Source: Rhodovulum sulfidophilum (lineage in GTDB: Bacteria > Pseudomonadota > Alphaproteobacteria > Rhodobacterales > Rhodobacteraceae). Taken from it: a stretch of DNA of 64,000 nucleotides. The stretch covers positions 124,001-188,000 of the forward strand of contig QFPW01000006.1 in the NCBI GenBank assembly GCA_003241785.1, given 5' to 3'. Shown piece after piece: positions 1 through 8,303 of this stretch (positions are counted from its first letter, which is position 1; the number at the start of each line of letters is the position of its first letter). Position numbers and translations under genes: made by a program. A model generated the notes under the pieces. That model did not search any database. It worked only from the letters and a program-made list of their open reading frames with translations, and had not been told where the DNA came from.

Positions 1-761
1 CCCCGCTGCTCTTCGGCGAGGAGCCGGAGGCCTGGTCGGTCAAGGCGAACCCGCTGGTGCAGCAGACCCAGAAGGAGATCCTCGAGGAGCGGAAGATCGT
101 CGCGGACACCGACAAGATCTACCTCGATGCCGGGGTGCTCTCCGCGACCGAGGTCGCCGAAAGCCGCTGGGGCTCCGGCACCTGGGATCCGGAAACGCGG
201 CTGATCGACAGCACCGAGCGCGCGGAGTTCGCTTCCCAGGCCGAGCCCCCCGAGATCGCGCCGCCGGGCGAAGCCGGGGAAGGGGCGGAGAGGGGCGAGG
301 GCGCTCCGCTGAACGCCGACGCCGCGCCGCGTTCGCTTTACGTCCGCCGGGACGTGCTGAACCGCGCCGAGATCGTGGCCTGGGCCAAGGGGCAGGGGCT
401 CGAGGTGGCGAAGCCCGAGGAACTCCACATCACGGTGACCTATTCCAATGTCCCGGTGGACTGGTTCAAGATGGGCTCGACCTACGGAGACGAGAAGGGG
501 AACCTGCTGATCCCGCCGGGCGGCCCGCGCGCGCTCGACATCTTCGGGGCCGGCACCGTCCTCGTGCTCGAGGTCGCGAGTTCCGAACTCGCCTGGCGCA
601 ACCAGTTCATGCGCGACATGGGCGCCTCGACCGATTTCGAGGAGTACCGGCCGCATGTGACGCTCTGCCCGGCGCCGGCCGGCCTCGACGTCGCCTCGAT
701 CGAGCCGTACCGGGGCGCGATCCTGCTCGGGCCGGAGATCTTCGAGGAGGTCAGGGAGTGA
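1..761 (+). CDS. Phage portal protein fused to Acb1-like 2H phosphoesterase (5' partial)
   Basis: The reading frame is open from the window edge (codons in phase with base 3), so the true start lies outside; the GTG at 57 is not the start. The N-terminal part matches the end of DUF1073/PF06381-type phage portals. The C-terminal ~140 residues look like a 2H phosphoesterase: two H-x-T motifs, HIT at 426-434 and HVT at 654-662, about 76 residues apart. Acb1 enzymes of this fold cleave the cyclic oligonucleotides of CBASS immunity, and fusion to this portal family is known. A Pro/Glu/Ala-rich linker (about 235-310) separates the parts. Role in this phage: packaging vertex of the head, plus possible anti-CBASS activity (inferred). 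It overlaps the next gene by 4 bases. Confidence 0.82.
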   Translation, partial: PLLFGEEPEAWSVKANPLVQQTQKEILEERKIVADTDKIYLDAGVLSATEVAESRWGSGTWDPETRLIDSTERAEFASQAEPPEIAPPGEAGEGAERGEGAPLNADAAPRSLYVRRDVLNRAEIVAWAKGQGLEVAKPEELHITVTYSNVPVDWFKMGSTYGDEKGNLLIPPGGPRALDIFGAGTVLVLEVASSELAWRNQFMRDMGASTDFEEYRPHVTLCPAPAGLDVASIEPYRGAILLGPEIFEEVRE

Positions 762-1621
762 TCCGAAGCGCCAAGGCGGTCCGCCGGCGCGACGTTCCGA
801 CCTTCTCGCAGGGCTACCCGGGCGCGATCGAGCGGTACTACCGGACCATGCTGCTGCGGATGGTGCGCGAGATCCACCGCAAGCTGCGGGGCGCCGGCGT
901 CGAGGTTTACGCCGCGGCCCTGGCGCAGCGCGATGCCGAGATGCGGCGCGACGCCTGGCCGGACTACCTCGAGACGGCCCTCGGCTACATCGACTTCTCG
1001 GAGGAGGTCCAGGCCGGCGTCCGCGCGATGCGGCAGGTCACCACCGAGATGCGGGCCTTCAAGGGCCGCGAGTACCAGGCCTTCGCGCGACAGGTGATGG
1101 GCGTCGGCGCGATCCAGTCGCAGCCGAAACTCGACCTCGTCATGGATTCGTGGTCGCAGACCAACGCGAGGCTGATCAGCAGCATCTCTGGCCAGTTCCA
1201 CGCCGACGTCGCGGCGCGGGCGCAGGAGATGGTCCGGCAGGGCCGCTCGATGCGGGACTTCCAGACCGAGCTGCGGCGCCAATACGGGCTGAAGTCGGCC
1301 CGCGCCGAGCTCATCGCGCGCACCGAGGTCGCCAAGCTCAACTCCGCGGTCACGCGGGAGCGGCAGGAGGCCCTCGGTCTCGACGTCTACCTCTGGCAGA
1401 GCGCGCGCGACGAGCGCGTCCGGCAGAGCCACCGGGCGCTCAACGGGAAATACTGCCGGTACTCGGATCCTGGCGTCTGCGCCGATAGCCCGGACGGCCC
1501 CTGGTACAGCCGCGCGAGCATCGGCGCCTTCATCGGCGACCCGGGCACGGATTTTCAGTGCCGCTGCACGGGCGCCGCCTCCGTCGACTCGATGATCGAC
1601 CAGCTGATGAGGGAACTCTAG
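758..1621 (+). CDS. Mu gpF-like minor head / head morphogenesis protein
   Basis: This protein has 287 residues and a GTG start at 758 overlapping the portal stop. The C-terminal third carries the Mu gpF-like signature (PF04233): an RTE segment, W-x-S-x3-DERVR-x-SH, then a Cys-containing loop and a final DPGTDFQCRC motif. The family sits on the inside of the portal vertex and is needed for head assembly. The N-terminal ~180 residues are mostly helical. Position between portal and protease genes is the standard order, and the 3' end overlaps the next start by one base. The domain is clear; exact function in this phage is inferred. Confidence 0.88.
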   Translation: MIRSAKAVRRRDVPTFSQGYPGAIERYYRTMLLRMVREIHRKLRGAGVEVYAAALAQRDAEMRRDAWPDYLETALGYIDFSEEVQAGVRAMRQVTTEMRAFKGREYQAFARQVMGVGAIQSQPKLDLVMDSWSQTNARLISSISGQFHADVAARAQEMVRQGRSMRDFQTELRRQYGLKSARAELIARTEVAKLNSAVTRERQEALGLDVYLWQSARDERVRQSHRALNGKYCRYSDPGVCADSPDGPWYSRASIGAFIGDPGTDFQCRCTGAASVDSMIDQLMREL

Positions 1622-2718
1622 TGGTCACGCGCTTCGATACCGCGCCGCTCCCGCGCGTGCGCAAAACGCCCGAGGGCTATCTGCGCGGCGAGGCGATCGT
1701 CACCCGCACCGGCGTCTTCACCTACGTGAACGCCGACGGGACCGAGCGCCGCGAGCTCCGCCACCCCGACGACATCCTCCACGAGGATTCGCTCGGCACG
1801 ATGAAGATGATCCCGGTGACGATCGACCATCCCCGCGAGCTCGTCGGCGCCGGGAATGCCTCGTCACTTCAGGTTGGCATGACGGGCGAGACCGTGCGCG
1901 TCGACGGCCAGCACATCGTGGCGTCGCTGACGATCACCAGTGAGCAGGGCATCCAGGCGATCCGGCGCGGCGATCAGCAGCTCTCCCTCGGCTATCACCT
2001 CGACCTCGAGGAGGAGGCCGGGATCCATGAAGGCGAGGCCTACACGCACCGCCAGCGCAACGTCCGCTACAACCATCTGGCCCTGGTCCGAAAGGCCCGC
2101 GCCGGTGACGCCGCAAGGCTCAACCTGGATGGCGCGGCCATCCTTTCAGAGGAGTCGGACATGACCGACAAGACCATGGCCCGCGTCACCATCCGCGGCC
2201 TGAACTACGATGCCGCCCCCGAGGTCGAGCATCACGTCGCCGAGCTGAACGCCCAGATCACGCGCATGGACGGCGAGGCGCGCACCGCCGCGTCGACCAT
2301 CACCAAGCTCACGGCGGAGCGTGATGAGCACCAGGCGCGCGCCGACAAGGCCGAGAAGGATCTCGCGGAGGCCCGGTCCGACGCCGCGATCGAGCGGCGC
2401 GTGGCGGCGCGGCTCGCGCTGGACGGCAAGGCCAAGGCCCTGTTCCCGGCGATCAAGCTCGACGGGAAATCGACGCGGGCCGTGATGGTCGAGGCGCTCG
2501 GCCACGTCCACAAGGGCTTGAACCTCGACGCGAAGTCCGACGACTACATCGAGGCGCGCTTCGACGCCGCCGTGGAGGCGAAGGCCAAGCCCGGCGCCGG
2601 CGGCGCGGAGGCGCTCAGCCCGCGCTTCGACGGGGTGACCCACAGCGACGCCGAAGGCGAAAGCGCCGCGCTGGCGGCCGCGAACGCGCGCCACAACGCC
2701 TGGCGCACCCAGCAGTAA
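1621..2718 (+). CDS. DUF2213 prohead protease / scaffold fusion
   Basis: I chose the GTG at 1621, sharing one base with the previous stop; an upstream in-frame ATG at 1558 would overlap the gpF-like gene by 64 bases. The protein has 365 residues. Residues 1-175 match DUF2213, a capsid-maturation protease-like domain found before DUF2184 capsid genes. The remainder is a Lys/Glu/Ala-rich coiled coil (about residues 200-275) typical of internal scaffolds. An in-frame ATG at 2161 with a good Shine-Dalgarno could make the scaffold part alone, as lambda C and Nu3 do. Protease activity is inferred from family and position. Confidence 0.82.
   Translation: MVTRFDTAPLPRVRKTPEGYLRGEAIVTRTGVFTYVNADGTERRELRHPDDILHEDSLGTMKMIPVTIDHPRELVGAGNASSLQVGMTGETVRVDGQHIVASLTITSEQGIQAIRRGDQQLSLGYHLDLEEEAGIHEGEAYTHRQRNVRYNHLALVRKARAGDAARLNLDGAAILSEESDMTDKTMARVTIRGLNYDAAPEVEHHVAELNAQITRMDGEARTAASTITKLTAERDEHQARADKAEKDLAEARSDAAIERRVAARLALDGKAKALFPAIKLDGKSTRAVMVEALGHVHKGLNLDAKSDDYIEARFDAAVEAKAKPGAGGAEALSPRFDGVTHSDAEGESAALAAANARHNAWRTQQ
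2148..2163 (+). promoter_or_regulatory. Internal ribosome binding site and in-frame ATG for a nested scaffold
   Basis: An AGAGGAG sequence at 2148-2154 lies 6 bases before an in-frame ATG at 2161 (peptide MTDKTMARVT...). Translation from here would give a 185-residue protein consisting of the coiled-coil scaffold part only, ending at 2718. The position is exactly where the DUF2213 domain ends. Use of the start is inferred. Confidence 0.55.
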
Positions 2719-2757
2719 GCCCGGCCACACCATCCCCTTATTTCGGAGGCATCAGAG

Positions 2758-3237
2758 ATGCTGAACTTCAAGAAGGGCCTGGACGCCTACGCCGTGGGTC
2801 GCCGGGTCAACTCGGAAGAATGGAACTCCATCACCCTGACCGCGGAGGCTGCGAACGATGCCGCCCGCATCCTGTTCGGTGCGCCGGTCGTCGCCGGCGT
2901 GGGCCGGAAGACCGGCGCCGAGGCGAGCGGGGGCGGTCAGATCTTCATGGGCCTCGCCGAGGCCGACGTCAGCCTGCCGCGGCCGGGCGACGCCTATGCC
3001 CGCTACGACGAGATGGCCGTCTGCGAGAGCGGCGTGATCGCCGTGCCGGTCGAGGGCAACACGGCCAAGGGCGCCCAGGCGCGCTGGAACACGGCCACCC
3101 GCAAGTGGACCGGCGCGGCCCAGTCCGCGACCGTCCTGACGATCCCCGGGGTCGTCTTCGAGCACACCGCCACGGCGCCCGGGGTGATCCCGGTTCGCGT
3201 CCGGAAGACGGTGCCCTCCAACACCGTGGCCAGCTGA
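2758..3237 (+). CDS. Head decoration / structural cement protein
   Basis: This protein has 159 residues, an ATG start and a strong Shine-Dalgarno (CGGAGG, about 9 bases upstream). It is Gly/Ala-rich and predicted beta-rich, with no signal peptide. Size, composition and place directly before the capsid gene match the structural cement (gp24-like) proteins that stabilise capsids of DUF2184 phages. No catalytic motif is visible. Confidence 0.65.
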   Translation: MLNFKKGLDAYAVGRRVNSEEWNSITLTAEAANDAARILFGAPVVAGVGRKTGAEASGGGQIFMGLAEADVSLPRPGDAYARYDEMAVCESGVIAVPVEGNTAKGAQARWNTATRKWTGAAQSATVLTIPGVVFEHTATAPGVIPVRVRKTVPSNTVAS

Positions 3238-3256
3238 GGCCGAAGGAGAACCCGTG

Positions 3257-4264
3257 ATGCACGGCTACAACACCGACTCGATGCAGCAGGCGCTCGCGTT
3301 CCTCACGGCCCAGGCCTACAAGGTGAACGCGACCGTCTACGCCACCGTCTACCCCGATTGGGATTTCGGCCGGCTGATCTATGTGGACTCGTCCGGCCCG
3401 GCCTGGGTGCCCGGCACGATCACCTACATGACCGACTTCTCCGGCAAGGCCGAATGGCAGTCGACCGGCGCCAAGGACATCCCGCTCGCGGACGTCTCGG
3501 GCGACTTCAAGATGTCGACCTTCCACATGGCGGCCATCGGCTACCAGTACAATCTGGGCGAGCTGCAGCAGATGATCGGCATGGGGCTGCCGCTGCCGAC
3601 CCGCCGGGCCTCGGCCGCGCGCCAGGCCTATACGAAGTTCATGTTCGACCTGACGCTCTTCGGCGACACGACCAAGGGCCTCTACGGCGTCTGCAACAAT
3701 CCGAACGTGCCGGTCATCGCGCTGCCGGCCGACGGTACCGGCGGCGTCCGGTTCTGGGTCGACGAAAACGGTGTCGGCATGAAGGAGCCGGCGAAGATCG
3801 TCCGCGACGTGAACCTGATGATCCAGGGCGTCGCGCAGTCGACCTTCGACACCGTCTACGCCGACACCGTGCTGCTGCCGAAGGAGGCGCTCGACTACAT
3901 CTCGGGGACGCCCTACTCGGCGCTGACGACCGAGACGATCCTCTCCTTCATCCTGCGGACCAACCTCTACACGATCCGCACCGGCCGGCAGCTGACGATC
4001 CGTTCGTTCCCCGAGCTCTCGACGGCGGCGACCAGCACCGCCGCGCCGAGCTCGGCCGGCCTCGGCCGCATGGTCGCCTACAACAACGCGCCGGAGTACA
4101 TGAAGCTGAACCTGCCGATGCCGCACCAGTTCCTGCCCGTCTGGCAGGACGGCCCGATGAACTGGCTCGTGCCGGGTATCTTCCGGACCGGCGGGGTCGA
4201 GTTCATGTCGACGGTCGCCGTGCGCTACGCCGACGGCGTCAGCGAGCCGGCGGCCGTCGTCTAA
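3257..4264 (+). CDS. DUF2184 major capsid protein
   Basis: This protein has 335 residues. GTG (3254) and ATG (3257) are adjacent in frame; AAGGAG at 3243-3248 suits ATG 3257 better. The sequence has the features of DUF2184 major capsid proteins: an early A-Q-A-Y-K-V-N-A-T-V-Y segment, a YMTDFSGKAEWQ stretch, Q-T/A-Y-T-K-F-M-F-D followed by FGDTTKGLYG, and a long conserved C-terminal half. It is the main shell component. The preceding protease/scaffold and cement genes support the call. Confidence 0.88.
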   Translation: MHGYNTDSMQQALAFLTAQAYKVNATVYATVYPDWDFGRLIYVDSSGPAWVPGTITYMTDFSGKAEWQSTGAKDIPLADVSGDFKMSTFHMAAIGYQYNLGELQQMIGMGLPLPTRRASAARQAYTKFMFDLTLFGDTTKGLYGVCNNPNVPVIALPADGTGGVRFWVDENGVGMKEPAKIVRDVNLMIQGVAQSTFDTVYADTVLLPKEALDYISGTPYSALTTETILSFILRTNLYTIRTGRQLTIRSFPELSTAATSTAAPSSAGLGRMVAYNNAPEYMKLNLPMPHQFLPVWQDGPMNWLVPGIFRTGGVEFMSTVAVRYADGVSEPAAVV

Positions 4265-4275
4265 GGGAGGGCGCC

Positions 4276-4692
4276 ATGCCGAAGATCGTCGTTTCGAACT
4301 CCTCGACCACGCCGCTCACCATCTTCACCCGCTTCGACATTCCGGTGGGGTCGGGTTTCGACCTCGCCGCGGCGGCGGTCGAGGCCCTCGAGCGCGACCC
4401 GGTCATCAAGGCGCTGATGGGCACCGGCATGGTCGCGATCGAGGACCAGGAGGAGCCGGCGGCGGCCGACAGCCTCGGCATTACCGAGATCATCACCCCG
4501 GAGCCCGCCAAGGCCCCGGAATCGGACGAGAAGCCGGCCGATCTGGCCGCGGAGGCCATCACCCCCGCCGAGGCCACGCCGCCCGCCACGCCCGAGCCCG
4601 AGGCGGACGCTGCTCCGGCCGAGCCGGCGGCGACCGCCGAGCCGAAGGCCGAGAAGCGCACCTCGACGAAGAAGCCGGCCGCCGGCGCGTAA
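4276..4692 (+). CDS. Small phage protein with Pro/Ala/Glu tail
   Basis: This protein has 138 residues; the ATG at 4276 follows GGGAGG. The first ~60 residues are compact with alternating hydrophobic positions. The last ~75 residues are almost only Pro, Ala, Glu, Thr and Lys and should be disordered. It follows the capsid gene closely and is followed by a terminator, so it probably closes the head transcript. I do not recognise a family; a capsid accessory role is only suggested by position. Confidence 0.7.
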   Translation: MPKIVVSNSSTTPLTIFTRFDIPVGSGFDLAAAAVEALERDPVIKALMGTGMVAIEDQEEPAAADSLGITEIITPEPAKAPESDEKPADLAAEAITPAEATPPATPEPEADAAPAEPAATAEPKAEKRTSTKKPAAGA

Positions 4693-4711
4693 TCCTCCCC
4701 AGAGGGCCTAG

Positions 4712-4742
4712 GGGAGCCGCCTCGATCGCGGCTCCCTCTTTT
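4712..4742 (+). terminator. Intrinsic terminator after the capsid genes
   Basis: A 9-bp GC-rich stem (4712-4720 with 4728-4736) with a 7-base loop is followed by TCTTTT. It sits in the 64-base gap between the capsid accessory gene and the esterase gene, so it would reduce read-through from head into connector and tail genes. Confidence 0.72.
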
Positions 4743-4756
4743 CGCGAGGAGACCCC

Positions 4757-6571
4757 ATGCCCCCGTTCAAGAACCCCGAGAACCGCCCGCTGAGTTTCGA
4801 CCTCCGGGGTGGGACGACGATCCGGGTCCCCGCGATGTCGACGGTCGAGGTGCCGCAGGAGGCGCACGACGAGCTTTCGAAGTGGGATGCCGGCTACGCG
4901 GTGCTGCAGCGCGCCGGTGCGATGTCGGCGGGCGGAGGTGATCCGGGTGGCGGTGAACCAGGTGGCCCTTCGCTCCGCATCATCGTCCTCGCCGGGGCCG
5001 GGCAGTCCAACGAGGTTGGCACTAACGACGGCACGGGGGTCGACCCCTCGACCTATGCTCCGGACGCGCGGATCATCCAGATCAACCAGCTCGACGTGGT
5101 AGGCCCGGCGGCCGAGCCGCTGCCGCACCCGAGCCGCTCGCCGACCGATCCGGGCGTCGGGCACCTGATGCCGATGGCGAAGGGGCTGCTCTCGGCGGGG
5201 CTCGCAGACATCGTCGCCATCGCGCCGCTCGCGGTCGGCGGCACGAGTTACGTCTCCTACAAGGAATGGGCGAAGGGCGTGCCAACCGGCACCGGCTTCC
5301 AGCAGCCGTACTGGCTCTACAAGAACGCGATCGACCGGCTCACCGCGCTCAAGGCGCACCTCGCCGCGACCTATCCCGGCGCCACGGTCGAATGGTGCTT
5401 CACCGGCCATGCCGGCGAGAACGACAACGGGCAGAACTACACGGCCTACCAGGCGGCGGTGAAGGAAAGCTTCGACGGCATCATCGCGGCGGTCGGGATC
5501 GCCGGCGCCACGATCATCAAGAGCGACATGTCCCCGGGCTGGATCGCGGCCAACTACACGCAGAACCAGCAGCAGGCGGCGCAGCGCAACCTGCGCGAAC
5601 GGATGCGAACCTACGTCATCGCGAGCCCGGATGGTCCCTACGACGCGAATACGTCGAACATCCATTTCGCGGCGGCGGCGAAGGTCGAGCAGGGCAACCG
5701 GATGGTAACGGCCTATCCGCTGGCGAAGGCGCGGGCGGGACTGTTCAACCCGCACATCAACCTCTGCGACGAGCTGAGCGCGGCGCCGCTCGCGGCCTAT
5801 TCGCTCTACCGGCGCCTCCGCTCGAGCTACGCCGGCGCGGCGCTGCGCATCCGCCGCACCTCGGACGCCGCCGAACTGGACATCGGGTTCGACGCGGACG
5901 GCCGGGTCGATATCGCGGCGATCAGCGCGTTCTGCGCGGGCACGACCGGTTCGGTCCTGATCTGGTACGATCAGAGCGGCAATGGCCACAATTTCGGCCA
6001 GATCGACGCGACCACGCTGCCGATCCTCACGAACGGCTCGGGCGTGATCCGCTGGCTCGGCAACCGCCCGATGCTCGGCGGCGCGGGCTCGGGCGCCGGG
6101 ATGGTCTGCGAGACGCTGAACCCGAGCAACGCGGGCTCGGTCATGATCGCCGGCTCGTTCCCGACCTCGGGCGGATCGCAGCTCTCGCTGTTCGAGAACC
6201 AGGCCATGAAGGTCTCGCTGCTCAACGGCCGGGTGCTCTCGACCTCGCACAACGCCGGATCGGTGGCCTGCGCGGCCGACATCGTGCCGGGCGTGCATGT
6301 CATCACCGCCGTTCCCGCCACGGCCGGCCGGCGCGTCTGGATCGACGGGAGCGAGCGCACGCCGCTGGTGGCGGCCAACGGGGCCTCATCCGGCCGGGCG
6401 GGGGCGACGACCATCCTCGGCCGCCAGGTCACGGCGGCGGGTGCGATCGACTTCCGCTCGACCGCCATGCTCTCGGAGATCATGGTCGCCACCGAGGCGT
6501 GGTCGGACACGGATCGCGCGCTCCTTCACGCTGGGACGGTCCCAAGCTACTTCCCCGATCCGTACTCCTGA
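4757..6571 (+). CDS. SASA/CE6-like SGNH esterase with lectin-like C-terminal domain
   Basis: This protein has 604 residues; ATG follows GCGAGGAG. Residues 1-55 are a small capsid-gene-like segment, then a Gly/Pro linker. Residues 72-325 resemble carbohydrate esterases of the sialate O-acetylesterase/CE6 type: nucleophile block G-Q-S-N (82-85, Ser84), a G-E-N-D block (220-223) and a late N-I-H (His303). The residue three before His303 is Ser, where SGNH enzymes often have Asp. Residues ~330-604 resemble the concanavalin-like domain next to arabinofuranosidase B enzymes (segment around IWYDQSGNG). It lies between capsid and connector genes behind a terminator, so it may be a head-displayed carbohydrate-binding protein. 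Substrate unknown. Confidence 0.68.
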   Translation: MPPFKNPENRPLSFDLRGGTTIRVPAMSTVEVPQEAHDELSKWDAGYAVLQRAGAMSAGGGDPGGGEPGGPSLRIIVLAGAGQSNEVGTNDGTGVDPSTYAPDARIIQINQLDVVGPAAEPLPHPSRSPTDPGVGHLMPMAKGLLSAGLADIVAIAPLAVGGTSYVSYKEWAKGVPTGTGFQQPYWLYKNAIDRLTALKAHLAATYPGATVEWCFTGHAGENDNGQNYTAYQAAVKESFDGIIAAVGIAGATIIKSDMSPGWIAANYTQNQQQAAQRNLRERMRTYVIASPDGPYDANTSNIHFAAAAKVEQGNRMVTAYPLAKARAGLFNPHINLCDELSAAPLAAYSLYRRLRSSYAGAALRIRRTSDAAELDIGFDADGRVDIAAISAFCAGTTGSVLIWYDQSGNGHNFGQIDATTLPILTNGSGVIRWLGNRPMLGGAGSGAGMVCETLNPSNAGSVMIAGSFPTSGGSQLSLFENQAMKVSLLNGRVLSTSHNAGSVACAADIVPGVHVITAVPATAGRRVWIDGSERTPLVAANGASSGRAGATTILGRQVTAAGAIDFRSTAMLSEIMVATEAWSDTDRALLHAGTVPSYFPDPYS

Positions 6572-6588
6572 TCGCGCCGGAGGCCATC

Positions 6589-6951
6589 ATGACCCCTGAG
6601 CGCCTCGCCGCGCTGCTCCCGGTCCTCGCGCCGGCCTATGTCGGGAACGCCGCGATCACGACCGCGGTGGAGCTGGCCGAAACCGAGGTCGCGGCGGGTC
6701 ACTGCTACCGCGATCAGGTCGTGATCCTCATCGCCGCGCACAAGCTGACGCTGGGCGCCTCGGGCGCGCAGCAGGGCCAGGTGAAGAGCAAGACCGAGGG
6801 CGATCTCTCGATCACCTACGAGACCGCCGGCGAGAGCGTCGGGGAGGGCCTGGCCGGCACCGGCTATGGACGCGAGGCGCTCCGCCTCACCCGGCTCTGC
6901 TACGGCTTCAGCGCGCTCACGCGAGGGTTCCCCCATGTACCAGTCGGGTAA
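6589..6951 (+). CDS. DUF4054-type head-tail connector protein
   Basis: This protein has 120 residues; ATG at 6589 follows GGAGG. It is helical with a conserved L-A-E-T-E-V ... C-Y-R-D-Q ... LIAAHKLTL core, the pattern of DUF4054/gp6-like connectors that close the head under the portal. The stop overlaps the next ATG by 17 bases, suggesting coupled translation. Confidence 0.75.
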   Translation: MTPERLAALLPVLAPAYVGNAAITTAVELAETEVAAGHCYRDQVVILIAAHKLTLGASGAQQGQVKSKTEGDLSITYETAGESVGEGLAGTGYGREALRLTRLCYGFSALTRGFPHVPVG

Positions 6952-7441
6952 GCGCGTCTTCGTCAAGGACAAGGGCCTGAGCAAGGCTCTGGCGAACACC
7001 CGTGCCCTCGGCCGGATCCGGATATCCGTCGGCGTCCAGGCCGACGCGGGGGCCGGCGAGGACGGCACGCTGATCTCGGAATACGCCGCCGCCAACGAAT
7101 TCGGGACGAGGCGCATCCCATCCCGGCCCTTCATGCGGACCGCGTTCGATAGCAACGTCGGCGACCTGAACTCGACGATCGGGAAGCTCACCCTCCTGGT
7201 GCAGGCAGGGAAGCTCGATGCGGACCGCGCGGCCGGACTCCTTGGAGAGAAGCATCAGGGGCAGATCCAGCAGCAGATCCTGTCGAACATGCCGCCGCCG
7301 AACTCGCCCGCCACGATCGAGGCGAAGGGCTCGAGCCGAACGTTGATCGACAACGGCAACCTGCTCCAGTCGATCCGCTGGAAGATCGAGAAGCGGACCC
7401 GGATCGTCGGCCGGGTCGCCTCGCTCTTCGGGCGACGCTGA
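6935..7441 (+). CDS. HK97 gp10-like neck / tail completion protein
   Basis: This protein has 168 residues. I chose the ATG at 6935, inside the previous gene. It has the typical gp10-like pattern: S-V-G-V at the start, Y-A-A-A-N-E-F-G-T, then I-P-S-R-P-F-M-R and a later L-I-D-N-G-N-L-L-Q-S-I segment. Such proteins join head to tail. It ends in a TGATG overlap with the next gene. Domain level is reliable; the exact neck position is inferred. Confidence 0.75.
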   Translation: MYQSGKRVFVKDKGLSKALANTRALGRIRISVGVQADAGAGEDGTLISEYAAANEFGTRRIPSRPFMRTAFDSNVGDLNSTIGKLTLLVQAGKLDADRAAGLLGEKHQGQIQQQILSNMPPPNSPATIEAKGSSRTLIDNGNLLQSIRWKIEKRTRIVGRVASLFGRR

Positions 7442-7782
7442 TGTTCCCCGAGTTCAGCCGGACTGTAACCGGGACACGCAGAGCGCCCGGGACCTATGTC
7501 GACGGGATCCACCAGCCGGGCACCTCGGCCCCAATCTCGATCTTCGCGAGCATCCAGCCGTCCTCGACGCGCGACCGGCAGCTGATCCTCCGGTTGCTCC
7601 CCGAGGGGCGGCGCGAGGAATCGTCCTTCAAGCTCCGCGCCGCCGAGGAGATCCGGACCGGCGACCAGTTCGAACTCTATGGAACCGTGCACGAGATCCT
7701 CAGCGTCGAGGTCTGGCGGAACGGGCAGATCCCCCATTACACCGCGCTCGCGGTCCGCATGCAGGCCGAAGGGCTGCTCTAA
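7441..7782 (+). CDS. Small head-tail joining protein
   Basis: This protein has 113 residues and is predicted beta-rich. It starts in the stop codon of the preceding gene (TGATG) and its own stop overlaps the next ATG. It has no diagnostic motif I can name; size and position between the gp10-like and terminator proteins fit a head-closure or stopper protein. Confidence 0.65.
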   Translation: MFPEFSRTVTGTRRAPGTYVDGIHQPGTSAPISIFASIQPSSTRDRQLILRLLPEGRREESSFKLRAAEEIRTGDQFELYGTVHEILSVEVWRNGQIPHYTALAVRMQAEGLL

Positions 7783-8282
7783 TGCAACGGTTCCGCGAGG
7801 GGATCCACGGCTGGATCTCGGCCGCCTCCGAACAGGCGATATGGGCCGACCAGGACGGCAAGCTGCCGGAGCGGCAGTTCTGCGCGGTGAAGATCACCGG
7901 GGTGCGGCGGGAGGGCGCCCCGACCTACTTCCCGATCGACGGGGACGGGAACCAGCCGATCCTGCAGGGCGCGATCCTGACTGTCTCGGTGTCGGTCTTC
8001 GGCGGCGCGACCCCGGGCGCCGCGCTCGACAAGGCCAGCGCGCTGGCGGGAAGCCTGAACCGCGTCACGGTCAAGGATCGGCTCCGCTCCAAGGGACTCG
8101 CCTTCGTCGACCTCCCCCTTTCACCGTCCGACGTCACCCGCATCGTCGGGACCACCAACGAGCCGCGCGCCGTCTTCGACGCCCGGTTTCGCGTCAACCT
8201 GGCCGAGATCGACCCGGTCGGCTGGATCGAGACGTCATCCTCTCCGGTGAGTTCCGCTCCGGGGACTTCGTGCTCACCGTGA
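7782..8282 (+). CDS. Tail terminator (gp12-like) with apparent 3' frameshift
   Basis: This protein has 166 residues as read. The main body fits phage neck/tail terminator proteins of the gp12-like type. The last 16 residues are low-complexity Ser/Pro and look unnatural. Reading one base back from 8234 gives a hydrophobic continuation (VILSGEF...LTVSQTIGV) that stops at 8302, one base before the sheath ATG at 8304 and using the same region that holds the sheath ribosome site. This suggests the original gene ended at 8302 and one base was lost near 8232-8234, either a real mutation or a sequencing error. Function of the truncated form is uncertain. Confidence 0.72.
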   Translation: MQRFREGIHGWISAASEQAIWADQDGKLPERQFCAVKITGVRREGAPTYFPIDGDGNQPILQGAILTVSVSVFGGATPGAALDKASALAGSLNRVTVKDRLRSKGLAFVDLPLSPSDVTRIVGTTNEPRAVFDARFRVNLAEIDPVGWIETSSSPVSSAPGTSCSP

Positions 8283-8303
8283 GCCAAACCATAGGAGTCT
8301 GAA

